Positions 17,732 to 29,700 of a stretch of 64,000 bases of DNA are shown piece by piece. Every line of letters starts with the position of its first letter. The first letter of the stretch is position 1. Both the position numbers and the translations under genes were made by a program. The DNA comes from Lachnospiraceae bacterium (lineage in GTDB: Bacteria; Bacillota; Clostridia; Lachnospirales; Lachnospiraceae), in the NCBI GenBank assembly GCA_024698345.1, contig JAILRH010000255.1, forward strand, positions 18,148 to 82,147, written 5' to 3'. The notes below the pieces were generated by a model. It was given only the letters and a program-made list of their open reading frames with translations, was not told the DNA's origin and ran no database searches.

Positions 17732-18664
17732 ATGATAAAGAGAAATGTGGATGATAAAAAAGACAAAAACATAAGATTTATTATTATAAAAAACTGTATA
17801 TTGTTGCTATTGTTGCTCTTTACACTTATTTTTGGCGCAATTGCCTGGTTCTCTAATAACAGACAACTACTTGTAACAGGAATGGAAGTTAAGATGCAGG
17901 AACCGCCTTATACCATTCAAACCCGAAACGAAAGCGGTTACTACAGTGATATTTATGAATCGCTTGATACCGGAGCTATGGAGTGGAAGGTTTCCGAAGA
18001 TGACAATTTTGACAATCATGAGGATGATTTGGATCATGAAGAGGATGAACCGGGACTTGAGCCCGGAGACAGCGGGGTACTTGAATTCAGAGTCAATCCT
18101 AATTCTGATGATACCATAACGGTTGATTGTGTTTTTGGTATTAGAGCATATCTCGAAGTGACAAGTATAGATGAAAACGATAATTCTGTGACAGAGATAA
18201 CAGAAATAGATGACAGTACGCTCTTACAGTTTGTCAAGTCACATATTATACTTTTTGAAGATTATGATGAACAAACAGGAAAATATAGCAACCTGATTGG
18301 CGATGATCAGTCGTTTAGGCGTGTGCTTACAAATCAGACATACAGAAGAAATGAAAATGTATACACCAAAGTTTACTGGGTTTGGCCGGAACATTTAGAT
18401 GAACTTACAGATGAAGATGATGAAGAAATTATATATGACCCGACTGAACGTACAGATGTTATTACATACATCGCCAATAACAAGAATGGCTTTTTTAAGG
18501 ATTGTAATGATAGTGTTACGCAGGTTGCAGCAGATCTTACAGCTCTTTCTTCAGCTTATTCGACTTCAATCTATAATAGATATAGTATGAAGTATGACAA
18601 TACAGATCTTGATATAGGAAACAATGTATCTTATGTGATTCTATCAATGCAGGTAGAAGAGTGA
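17732..18664 (+). CDS. TasA/camelysin-like SipW-dependent surface protein, highly acidic
   Basis: 'LIFGAIAWFSNNRQLLVTGMEVKMQ' shared with 9627/11164 products; D/E-rich body. Confidence 0.7.
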   Translation: MIKRNVDDKKDKNIRFIIIKNCILLLLLLFTLIFGAIAWFSNNRQLLVTGMEVKMQEPPYTIQTRNESGYYSDIYESLDTGAMEWKVSEDDNFDNHEDDLDHEEDEPGLEPGDSGVLEFRVNPNSDDTITVDCVFGIRAYLEVTSIDENDNSVTEITEIDDSTLLQFVKSHIILFEDYDEQTGKYSNLIGDDQSFRRVLTNQTYRRNENVYTKVYWVWPEHLDELTDEDDEEIIYDPTERTDVITYIANNKNGFFKDCNDSVTQVAADLTALSSAYSTSIYNRYSMKYDNTDLDIGNNVSYVILSMQVEE

Positions 18665-18688
18665 TATATGCTCCGTGGGGAGTGAATA

Positions 18689-19513
18689 ATGATAAGTGAA
18701 TCAATCAAAGAGGAGGTGGCAGAATTGAAAAGTTTAATATATACAATTAGGAAGATGTCACTTCGGACTAAGATTATTCTTGTTATGATGATTGTACTTA
18801 TTTCTTCTGCTACTGTATTTGCCTGGCTTGCCTATCAGGACAAGATAGAAGCCTTGAGTAAGATAAAAGAGCCACCGTCCATAAACCTTGCATCGGGTGG
18901 TGATGATTCGGCGTTGTACATATCCCTTGAGAATATTGATGTTTCAGTTGCTGTGGAGAAATATGTTGTGTTCTCTATTGAACCGGGAAAGTATTCAGCA
19001 TATGATATTCAATTATCACATACAACAAACATTCCATTTACATATGAACTATACAGGGTTAGAGAGGATGAAAACGGAACCATAGAATACACAGATCATA
19101 CAAGAGATGTGAATGGAGGAGAAACTATTTTAAAATACAGTATTATGGCCAATGCAACCGGTACAACAGCCGGAAAATTAATCCTTAATGACATTAATCC
19201 TGACGATGGTTCCACAGGAAGGATTCTGGGAGATGAGGGAGAGCTTTCAGCAAGCCGTAAGAATTATGTGGCAACGGATGAAGTTAATCAATATGTAAAG
19301 CCAATATATAGTGTGGTGAGAAGAGTGCCACAGTTTAATGAACATACCGATGGAAGTAGTGATAGAGATTATTTTGTGATTAAACTCACTTGGACTCCGG
19401 GTAACAGTAATATGACGTATGCTGATGCAAACTATTGGAACTATGCATTCAATAACAAAGAAACAGATATTATTTATATTTCGGCTAAGCAGAACACGTA
19501 TGAAGAACCTTAA
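18689..19513 (+). CDS. TasA/camelysin-like SipW-dependent surface protein
   Basis: 'MIVLISSATVFAWLAYQDKIEALSKIKEPPSINLASG'; alternative TTG start at 18725 has a better RBS (GAGGAGGTGG). Confidence 0.65.
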   Translation: MISESIKEEVAELKSLIYTIRKMSLRTKIILVMMIVLISSATVFAWLAYQDKIEALSKIKEPPSINLASGGDDSALYISLENIDVSVAVEKYVVFSIEPGKYSAYDIQLSHTTNIPFTYELYRVREDENGTIEYTDHTRDVNGGETILKYSIMANATGTTAGKLILNDINPDDGSTGRILGDEGELSASRKNYVATDEVNQYVKPIYSVVRRVPQFNEHTDGSSDRDYFVIKLTWTPGNSNMTYADANYWNYAFNNKETDIIYISAKQNTYEEP

Positions 19514-19562
19514 AGTGCCGGTTGGTACTTTGTAGACGGTAAGAAAGAATGGGGCGAGGACT

Positions 19563-20645
19563 ATGAAAGGACATGTTAAGAATTTTTATAAAAGAATAAT
19601 TAAATATCCTTTGACAATCTGTATGGTTGTGTTTTTGCTACTTTCATCAACCGCATTTATAGCTTACGCAGCCTACAATGGAACTGCCAATGTTAAGCGA
19701 GTTGTATCTACTCAGGCTTCAAGTAATATGGTGTTTTCTTCAAATTACATGGAGGTTTATTCTGCAAATAATTTAGTGGTTAAGAATCTTAGAACGATGA
19801 ATGAAGGAAACTTTATATGTTCGGTTACGGTATGTAACTATGATCAGCTTGATCCTACAAGCCCGGCACGCGGAAACATTGATTACAGCTTTAAAGCAGA
19901 ACTTGTGGAATACAATCCAAGTACCGGCACATATGATCCGGTGACAACAGTGCAAATGAATGATAATGTTCCAAAGACTTTCTATGTTAAGAAAACAGTG
20001 GAAGAAAATCAACAAATTGATACTGATACTCAGCATAATTTGAACAGTGCGGGAAGTTTCGCGTATACATATACTTCTGAGAGTCTTACCGGAGGAACTT
20101 CTTATAAGGATTCGTTTGATATTTGTTTCGATGCATCAGAGACAATGAAGGATGTTCCGACACTTTTTATTAGAGTGACATCAACACCAACCGAAGAAAG
20201 TATTCAGATGAACAGCGGTATATCTACGTTGTCAAGTATCATCAGTGTTTCTCAGGGGCGAAGCGTTGAAACCGGATGGCACGGAAGTCTTCAGGAATCA
20301 AGTAATATTGATTACGATGGATATAATCTTATAGTTGAAGGTTCCGGAGCTGGGACAATAGATATTTTGTGGGATGATAATAAATTTGCAATGAATCCTG
20401 CTTTTGTAACACTTTACGGAGGAACAGGGGGAATATTATCTGAAGAATCAAGTGTTTCAGGTCAACCGTATTGGAAGAAGCGAACGCTAACAGTCAATTC
20501 GATGATAGATAACAGATATGTAGTTCAGTTTTATAAGAAAAATGCAAACACTACATATACAGGAAATAATTTTGCAAGCAGATATATATTGTGTAACAAC
20601 TACCTTGAGGAGATAATTGAGGAAGATTCAGAGAATGCCCCATAG
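19563..20645 (+). CDS. Secreted TasA-like/beta-sandwich surface protein
   Basis: Signal segment 'MVVFLLLSSTAFIAYAAYNGTANVKRVVSTQ'; same operon orientation and length class. Confidence 0.6.
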   Translation: MKGHVKNFYKRIIKYPLTICMVVFLLLSSTAFIAYAAYNGTANVKRVVSTQASSNMVFSSNYMEVYSANNLVVKNLRTMNEGNFICSVTVCNYDQLDPTSPARGNIDYSFKAELVEYNPSTGTYDPVTTVQMNDNVPKTFYVKKTVEENQQIDTDTQHNLNSAGSFAYTYTSESLTGGTSYKDSFDICFDASETMKDVPTLFIRVTSTPTEESIQMNSGISTLSSIISVSQGRSVETGWHGSLQESSNIDYDGYNLIVEGSGAGTIDILWDDNKFAMNPAFVTLYGGTGGILSEESSVSGQPYWKKRTLTVNSMIDNRYVVQFYKKNANTTYTGNNFASRYILCNNYLEEIIEEDSENAP

Positions 20646-20709
20646 AGAGTTGGTTATGTTTTTGTTCAGGAGAAGTGCTTGATAGCTGATAAGGATTGTA
20701 GGTGATGAT

Positions 20710-23700
20710 ATGAAAAATCTTATTAAAATTAATTATAGACTAATCAAAAGAAGTATAAGTTGTGTACTTGCTTTGGCAATTATCCTAGCCGGATTTCCAG
20801 TCGAGATGACTTCTGAAAACGGAAGTGAAATAATTAGTTTTCTGAAAGAAGTTAAGGCAGCAGGTGAGCTGGCTGAACTAACAGCACGGTACAGTGGGCA
20901 TACATATACATTTACTTCCGGTGGTACTGAGTTGTCAGAATATTCACAGTGCTTTCAGGATTCTTTATGGGCAGTTGAGCATGCAAATGATATCATTACA
21001 CTCAATCCGGTTGCAGGAGTGTTTGTATTTGATACAAATTATAGCCCAATAGGCAGTGCAAGTGCGCCATTCAATGGGACAATATATTTCAATACATCCG
21101 CAGCTGATTTTGCAGTTAATGCCAACAGTTCTATTTTTGACTATGTCAAAGATTCTGTATCATTACTTAGGTTGGGAAGTGCAGATGATAATATTCCCCT
21201 GAGTATCAACAGAGTTGCAGATGTCGATGATACAGTGTCTCCTCTTTTTGCTAAGCATGTGGTGGGGAGCGGCGCTGCAGCACCATATGAATGGAAAGTT
21301 ACACTGAATTCTGCCAGTGCAAGAAGTTATTCAGGTGTAATATTTGAAATGACGGATGGTGCAAAAGTTAATCTGACATTTGATGATAAAAGCAATCATA
21401 CTCCTTTACGTGATAACAATAATGTTATTGTTTCAGGTTCTATAATAGATAATAAACAGAATAATGCAAACTATGGAATACTTTGCGGAGTTCTTAAAAA
21501 TGGAAGTGTTCTTAATTGTACATATACAAAGGTAAATGACGATAATGTTACGTTTATCGGAACAGGAATAGCATATACAGGTGGGTTGGTAGGAGAGATT
21601 GACGGCTCAACTTTTGAAATTCTTTCAGGTAGCAGCAACCTTAAAGTTGATTTTCAGACTTCAAAGGATAGTGTGGGATTTATCTGCGGACACGCGTATA
21701 ACAGTACAATTACCTTACCTGACGGCTACGCTATATCAGGAACTGTTGACGGGAATCAGTATGCTGGAGGAATTGTAGGTTACTGCAAGAATACTACCAT
21801 TAATTACGAAAACACAACCGGTATAATTAATATAAGCAACTGCAATATTAGTAATGGGAACAACGCATCTGCAACAGGTGGAGTATTTGGTTATTATGAA
21901 AGCAATGTAAAGACAAATGATATACTAATTAATAATCACAGTTATATATTGACAAACTGCACGGTTGTAGGGGAAAGTGGGAAAAATGGAGGCATTGCAG
22001 GAGAGTATAAGCCTACTTATAATGACAATGTTACCATTGACCTTGACAAATATTCACTTGGCAATTCTATTTCGCTTTCAGGGTCGATAGCCGGAGGGCT
22101 TTTTGGAAAATATACCTCAGCCGGAAATGTAACAATTACAGATTCGAATACGACAAACAGCCACTTTGTACCGTCTTCGAGTACAGTGGCTTATGGTGGT
22201 GTAATTGGTGAATATGTCAATGGAAGTACTGCAGGAGTTTATTCACAAACCCTTACTTTAAGCGATTTTGTAGTAAATGGGATTAACTGTACTTCCACGG
22301 GAAATGTCGGCGGAGTTCTAAACGTTCTTACCGGATCTACATATATCAGTGTAGATGATGTCTCAATTACAAATGCAAGTGTTGATGCTTCGACTAAGTT
22401 TGGTGGTATTGTTTCTACACTAAATAGTAATAATATAGGGTCATTTATTGATTTAACAGGTGATTTTACTGTGTCACTTTCCTCAGGTACATATAAGGGT
22501 GGAGCTGTAGCAGGAAGCTTCAAGAACGGTGTGATTCGTTTTGCGGGAACTACGGATATCAGTGGTGCACGTGCTGCGAATGGTTATGGACAACTTGTTT
22601 ATGAGAACGACAACACCCTTGTTTATGCTTTAGGTAGTGGCTCAGATTCAAGATGGAATTTTATAAGAAATGAGGATACCACAACGTCAGATCTTGGTCA
22701 GTGGGGTGAAGTTGTCAGACTTTTTAAGGTTAATGGAGCTGATAAGAATGCAGAGGAGGCTGGGATTGTCTCCGTAAGCGGTAACAAGGTGACTGTTGCA
22801 GGAGTAACAGTTAATCCTACTATAGATGATGAGGTTTCGTTTGCCAAAGTTGCTCTTAATATGCAACTTAATGATGGCAGTGACCATGGTTCACTTTGTT
22901 TTGCAAGTGGCGGAGCAAATAAAAATGCTTTATTGTCGACTGATATCACGGTCAGTGGCACGGTTGACCTTTCCGGAACAGGGCTGCTTGGACTGATGCG
23001 TGATGGTGGACTGGGAAAATATCTTGGTGGGGGAGACAATACTTTTCACAATGTTGCTTTTTTTACCGGTTCTGTTACAGGAACAAATGACGCTGAGATA
23101 AAATTGACCACAGGAGAAGCGTATGGAAATTATAACTCAGGAAATGTGGGGACGGGTGGAAAAATCTATCTTTCAGAAAATTATGGACATGATGCACAGG
23201 GATTATTTGCATTTGCAAAAGGAGTTAGCATTACAGATTTGAAAGTCAGTGGCAACATTGATGTTGAAAGAAATGGAGGATCTAATTACTTATATGCCGG
23301 AGCTTTGTTTGGTGCAATGACAAATGGTGCAACATTGTCAGGTACTACTGTTACAACAACTATTGATGCAACAAGAGCCAATAATGCCCGATTCTATATT
23401 GGTGGTGTTTCGGGTGTGTTTGATGGAAATGAAACTTCAGGCAATCCATATGAATTGAGTATAAAAGACAGTTCCATAATCAGACCTGTAATTGTTCTCA
23501 GTGGAGTGATAGGTTGTACTGATTCTTATAATGACGGTGATCTCTCAAAATGTAATAACACATATGCAGGCGGAGTGCTGGGACTGCTTAAAGGTGCAAC
23601 AGCCACAAGATATGGTGTTTCAATCAATAGCTCGGAGATATCTCCTGCAATAACGATCGATAGTAGAGTTAGCGATGTTGACTATTCATATCTTGGAGGA

Positions 23701-26700
23701 ATGATTGGACGTGTTTCAGCCAATAGCACAAATCAAAGAACTATCAGTATTAATAATGTAGGAATGACAAATGCTGCTGTGCAGACAAAAGCAAAGTATG
23801 CCGGAGGATTGCTTGGTTCTCATTGGGAGAGGACAAATGTTACTATAGACGGACTTACTATATCGGGTGCTTCTGTTACACATAGCTATTCAGCCGGCGG
23901 AAGTAAAATGAGTGGTCTTGTGTTTAAGGGAACAGGTAAATGGGACGTTAATACACTTAGTATGTCATCAACAGGTATTACTTCTGCCGATACGAATGCT
24001 GCATCATTTGGGCTTATCGTAAATGAAGCATATAGTGGAAGTGATGGTCTTTATATAAATCTTAAAAACAGTGGTTATACTCTTTCAGGTGTAACTATTC
24101 CTACTTCATCTGCAAATGGAAACTATTATGTTGACGAAATAGTCGCTGATTCTCAGAATAATGATAAAAGTGGTGGAGATATTCTTATTGGCAAAGATGG
24201 TACGGGAATTGTCAATATTAATATGAATGCAGTAAATGGAGCTGACACAAAAATAACTTCTACAGGTACATATCAGAACAGGATTTATTCCCAGTTGAAT
24301 ACATTAAATCTTACTGCAAATCAGAATAGCAGATATTATTATAATCTTGATGTTATACTTGCTAAGGGAACAAATGGAAGTGGGGCAACAGATGGAGAGA
24401 AGTTCCTCCTTTGGTCGGTGCGCAAATACGCTTCGAACAATATAAAAGCATATTTTAAAAGTAATGATGATATGATCTCCGGAACAGATATTGATCTTAG
24501 AGGTTTGTCATATTATCCAATTTACGGTGATAATGTAACGTTGCCAACGGGTGCAACTGTTACTTTTGGTTTCAAAGCAATAAATGACTATGAGAATTCT
24601 ACGGTGACGCCTGATAATTGGTCAAGAAATCCGGATGATGCCGGAAGTCCTAAAACTTCCGATGCACGTAATCAACATTATCTGATGCAGACGGGATTGT
24701 TTAATACAACATCAAGTCTGTCAGCAGATAGACTTACGCTCACCGGCGATTTTGGATATGTTGAAGGAATCGCTTCCGGTGCACTCATTAACGGTTCAAC
24801 ATCAGGCAGTGTAACTGTAACAGGATTAACACTTGATAAGTTGGTTCCATCCAATACTTCATCATATATGCTTATAAACTATATAAATGGTACGGGAAAT
24901 GCAACGCCTTCGCTTGTTGTGAGCGGTGTTCGCGCAGAGAATTATAATTCCGCCGGAGTTACTCTTCCGGTTGCAAAGTCATTGTTTGGCACTGCAATGG
25001 GGCAGAACATGACAATGACCTTTAGTGATATAAAGCTCGATGCAAGAAATGGCTCAACCATTACTGATGCCAACTGGTCAGCAGATGCCACAAATAATGC
25101 TGCTTCCATGACAGCAGCCTATGGCACATCACGCTCTATTTTTAGTACGGCTACATTTTTTACCACTTTGCTCTCGTCAAAGACTTCAGTTATGATTTAT
25201 AATTACGGCGTTGATGAAGATTGGGAAGGTGGGGCACCACGAAATGTAACTTACGGTAAAGAGATTACATCATCAAAGCAATACGCAAGTGGTGAGGAAC
25301 ACTATTATACAGTTGGTAATATGACAGGAAATTATACAAATCCTATTGGGAATTCTAATACAAGATTTAATTTTTCTGCCGGTTTTCTTCCGTATGTTGG
25401 AAATTACGAAGATAAAGGTGATGACCCTACTTACCCGGTTGTTGAAATTAAAGTAAATTATAAAGCTCCCGGAATTGTTAATGGTTGTGGAACGTATAAT
25501 GATCCTTATATAATTTCTTCCGCTTCACAGCTTGAACTGGTAGCTGACGTTGTGAACGGGGAGGATTCACCTAGTATTATTACACTTCCAAATGAATTTT
25601 ACACAGATCATATCTCAACTTCGTGGCATAATGCAAACAGTGGGGATGGCCTTTATAATCTGGATAACGGAAGATATGTTAAAGATACCACTAATTCCGC
25701 AAAAGGATTGGATAATAAGTGGACAGCGGATAACGTACGTTTATATCTTGCAGCGGCTTATTATTTAATTGATGATGACATTGAATTGACAAGTGATTTT
25801 AAAGGAATAGGTGCTCCTGGAACAGGAACAGCTGTCAATGGAAATTATGTTTTTCATGGTGTTATTATTGGAAAAAAGATTGATGGGACAGCACCAACAA
25901 TTACAAATCCTACAGATAATCCGTTTATATATATAAGTAATGGTTCTGTAGTTAAGAATATTAATATTGAGGTGGAAACTGCTGTTTCTAAATCGCTGGG
26001 CAGGACAGGCGATAACGCACTTTACGGATATAAAAAGAACAATAGTACTGATAAAGGAGCTGAATATTACGGTGGTGTTATTGGTGAGATTATGGGTGGG
26101 GATAACATTATAGATGATGTTTCAATCGCATACTCGGGCGAGACATCACTTAGTGGAAACTACAGCCATCTTATAGCTGAAGGCGGTATGGTTGGTGTTG
26201 TTGTTAATGGTTCACTGATTTTCAGAGGCTCAAATTCCGTGAGCGGAAGGAGTGTGAGTGGTGGAGGAATTTATTCTAATCCTTATGTAGGAAGAGTTAT
26301 TAACGGTTATGCAATTTATGAAAAAATAAGCGGTAGACCGGGCACTGCTCCAGTGAACAGCAGTTACTATCCAATTGATAGTATAGACAGAACTAATCAA
26401 AACAAATTGGATGTAAATTATGATGACGGAACTATTGATATTCCCGATGCTCAGGCACTTTATATCATGTCACTTATCACTCAGTCAATTGCCGGCACGG
26501 CGATTACAACCGGCAATGAAGACTATACTGATGGCAGTAACAATGGGTATTCTCCATCCTATGGTTTTTGGAAGCAAAATTATTTAGTTGGGGTGGCCAG
26601 ACTAGGCGATTACGATGAAGTGGGTTGTGGAATAGATACAACAAAGCCTAAGGATTATTCTTCTTTTGCTTATAGGGATAGCGTTAATAACACTTACACA

Positions 26701-29700
26701 AATAATGGAGATTTAATGTGGTCTCCTACACCTTATATTATTTACAGATATACAAAGGCGTATGGAACAAACAATAAGACTTCACTAAACTTTCCAGCAC
26801 GCAAGATGACGTCAGATAACGATAAATTTTGGAATATTAATCTTGACAAAAGTAATACATTTATTGATTTTGACAGATATCAGGCATTCAGAGGTATTGG
26901 CAGTGTGGGAATTATTTCTCAAAATAACAAGTCAAAAACTGCAATGAAAATTGCTACTTTTGACGGCAACAACAATACGATTAAATTTCATATTAGCCTG
27001 CCTAGATATGAAAGATATGCAAGTAATAAAGATCAAGATAATTATTTCCATAAACAAAATAAATCACTTACGCAAGTATATGATGGAGTTCAGCTTGATA
27101 ATGCAGATTATGGTCATGATGGTACTAATCAGATTCAGCAGTTGATGGGATTGGGGTTATTTGATTGTGTGATGGTGAAAAATGATTCTACTCATGAATA
27201 CCAATTCTGTAATTTCACTCTGCAGGGTACCATTGAGGATAAAGTATATAATAGAAACGGAGATGATATAACAGGTACTACCGATCAGACGCAACTATTT
27301 TGTTTGGGTGGAGTTATAGGTAAACGAGTAAATGGAAACAATTATGACTTGAATTTCAGTAATATTACATTTGACGGATTGACTATCACCGGAGCATATA
27401 ATTGTGGAGGATTGATTGGTATAGACGCAGTTAAAAGTGTTACGAAGATGAAGATAGATGGATGTAATTCAACAACAAACGGAATTAGTCTGACAGGCGG
27501 ATATTATGGAAAGGCTAATGCACTTCGACATGGTGTAGGCAGTTTTGTAGGAATGACATTTTGGTGCCGCCCATATATCAACGGTCAGACTTCTAACTCA
27601 GCAACATCGGATATTTATGTAGCTAACGTTTCCACCTATTATACAGGAAACGACAATAGATGTAATGTAGGTGGTTTGATAGGTACTTCCGGAACCGGTG
27701 CTGAAATTAAAAATATCAGGTTGGTTGCAGCAAATAACAACTCAGTAGTAGGTGCACCAAATGTTGCAAATGCAGCAGGTTTTATAGGTTATGCACAGAC
27801 TAGAGGAAATGGCAACGATGGTTGGTATGCGGATCCAAATTATTTGTCCAATTCAATTTATATTGAAAACTGCACGCTTGATAATGTATCAGTAAAAGCT
27901 AAAAATAGTGCAGCAGGTTTTTATGGGAGAAGCTGGCTCGATGCATGGTCAGTGAAGTATATCTTTATAAAAGACTGTGCAGTGGTCGGTGATGTTAATA
28001 ATAAACCTGAGATCAAAGCATACGGAACCGGAACGAATAATGATGACAATTGTGTTGGTGGATTTGTGAGTGGGTTTAATGGAGCCAGTACTCTTATTAT
28101 TAGCGAAATGACGAATTGCCATATAGAAGGTTATAGATTGGAGGGATACAATGTTGGAGGACTAATTGGAAGAACGACAGACAAGACTGCTTACCTAAAG
28201 AACCTTTATAGTAGGGATTGTGAAATAATTACATGCAATGCAAATGGGCGTGTAGGTGGAATTGTAGGTTTTTCCAATCAGAATCTATCAGGATATAATC
28301 TTAAAATTGATAATGTGAATTTTTACAGGCGAAATAACAACACTTTATCTGACTTCACAAGTAATGCAGGTATGGTTGTAGGAGGGCATACATCAACAAA
28401 TTATATTTACAAATTTATCGGCATCGGAGGTTATCATTCAGACAATATAAAAGTACCTACTGCAGTTGTAAAGTACTATGGAACAAATGCAGGCAATTTG
28501 TTCGTATATTCAGACTATTTAAATACCGGGGCAATTGACATCGCAAATAAAAATAGTTATGTTTCAACGTTTGGCAATGATGGTGTCAATGTTGATCAGC
28601 CTTTGGCACCATTTGTAAATGTTGCTCCTCATATGGATATGGGAACAGATGAATATCTGACAGGCGATGGCGCAAGCATTGGTAAAGCAGGAGAAATATA
28701 CAAAGATATAAAGGCTGCAACTTCAAACAGAAGATATACTATCAGAACATCCTCAGTGACAGATCCTTCAGTAGGAAATGTTACAGATTCTGTTACAATG
28801 GCAAAATATATCAATGATAATGGTACTTATAAAGATGGCACATTTAAGATTTCAACGGCTTCGGCAGAGTTTAAAGATGCATTTAATAATTTGACCGGGG
28901 TTGACAATTTCTCTATGCTGGTTATTAATGATGATACTGATAAAGCCGGAGATATAACTCCGTTCATCAAATCGTATATACGTATGGTTACAAATGCGGC
29001 AGCAGGTTATAATTCAAATACTTTTTCACAGTATGCATACAGTTGTGGAAATACTACTATTGATGCGTTGTATAGTGTTGTGATTAATCCGTGCTACTAT
29101 GATGCAGGACAGGGTAAATTTGTTTTAGGAGAAGCAGGTGATCAAGGCTTACAAATGTATTCGCGTAGTGATACTACTGATGGAGGTAAGTATTATTTTG
29201 ACTCATCTAAAGCAGATTCTGAATCTTCAAACACATGTCAGTTCTCACTGATTGATGTTCAGTTCAAAGACCCTACAGATACGAATAGCAATAGAGTGGC
29301 ATATCACCTTTATGTACCTGTGTATACAAAGAAGATGCTTACGGTAGAATTTAGTGCAGTGACAATGTCTGAAACTAAATATAACCGTGCGCTATATGCA
29401 AATAAAATTACATCTGAAATAGAGGCTGGGAAAAATACAACCAACAGGTCGATACTTGTTGAGAGTACAAATGAGTGGACAACCACATTTATAAGATATA
29501 CTTATCCGAAGAATCAGGTTTCATCAAGTGATGGCTGGAATTTTGATAAGACTATTACTTTGACACTGGATGGTAACTTTAGGACTTTGCCGATTGGAAC
29601 AAAACTGATACTTGTAGATCCAAATGCAAATTCTGATAAATATTACACGATGACAATTGGTTCAGAGTATTCGACAAATACAGCTATACCACTTAATTTG

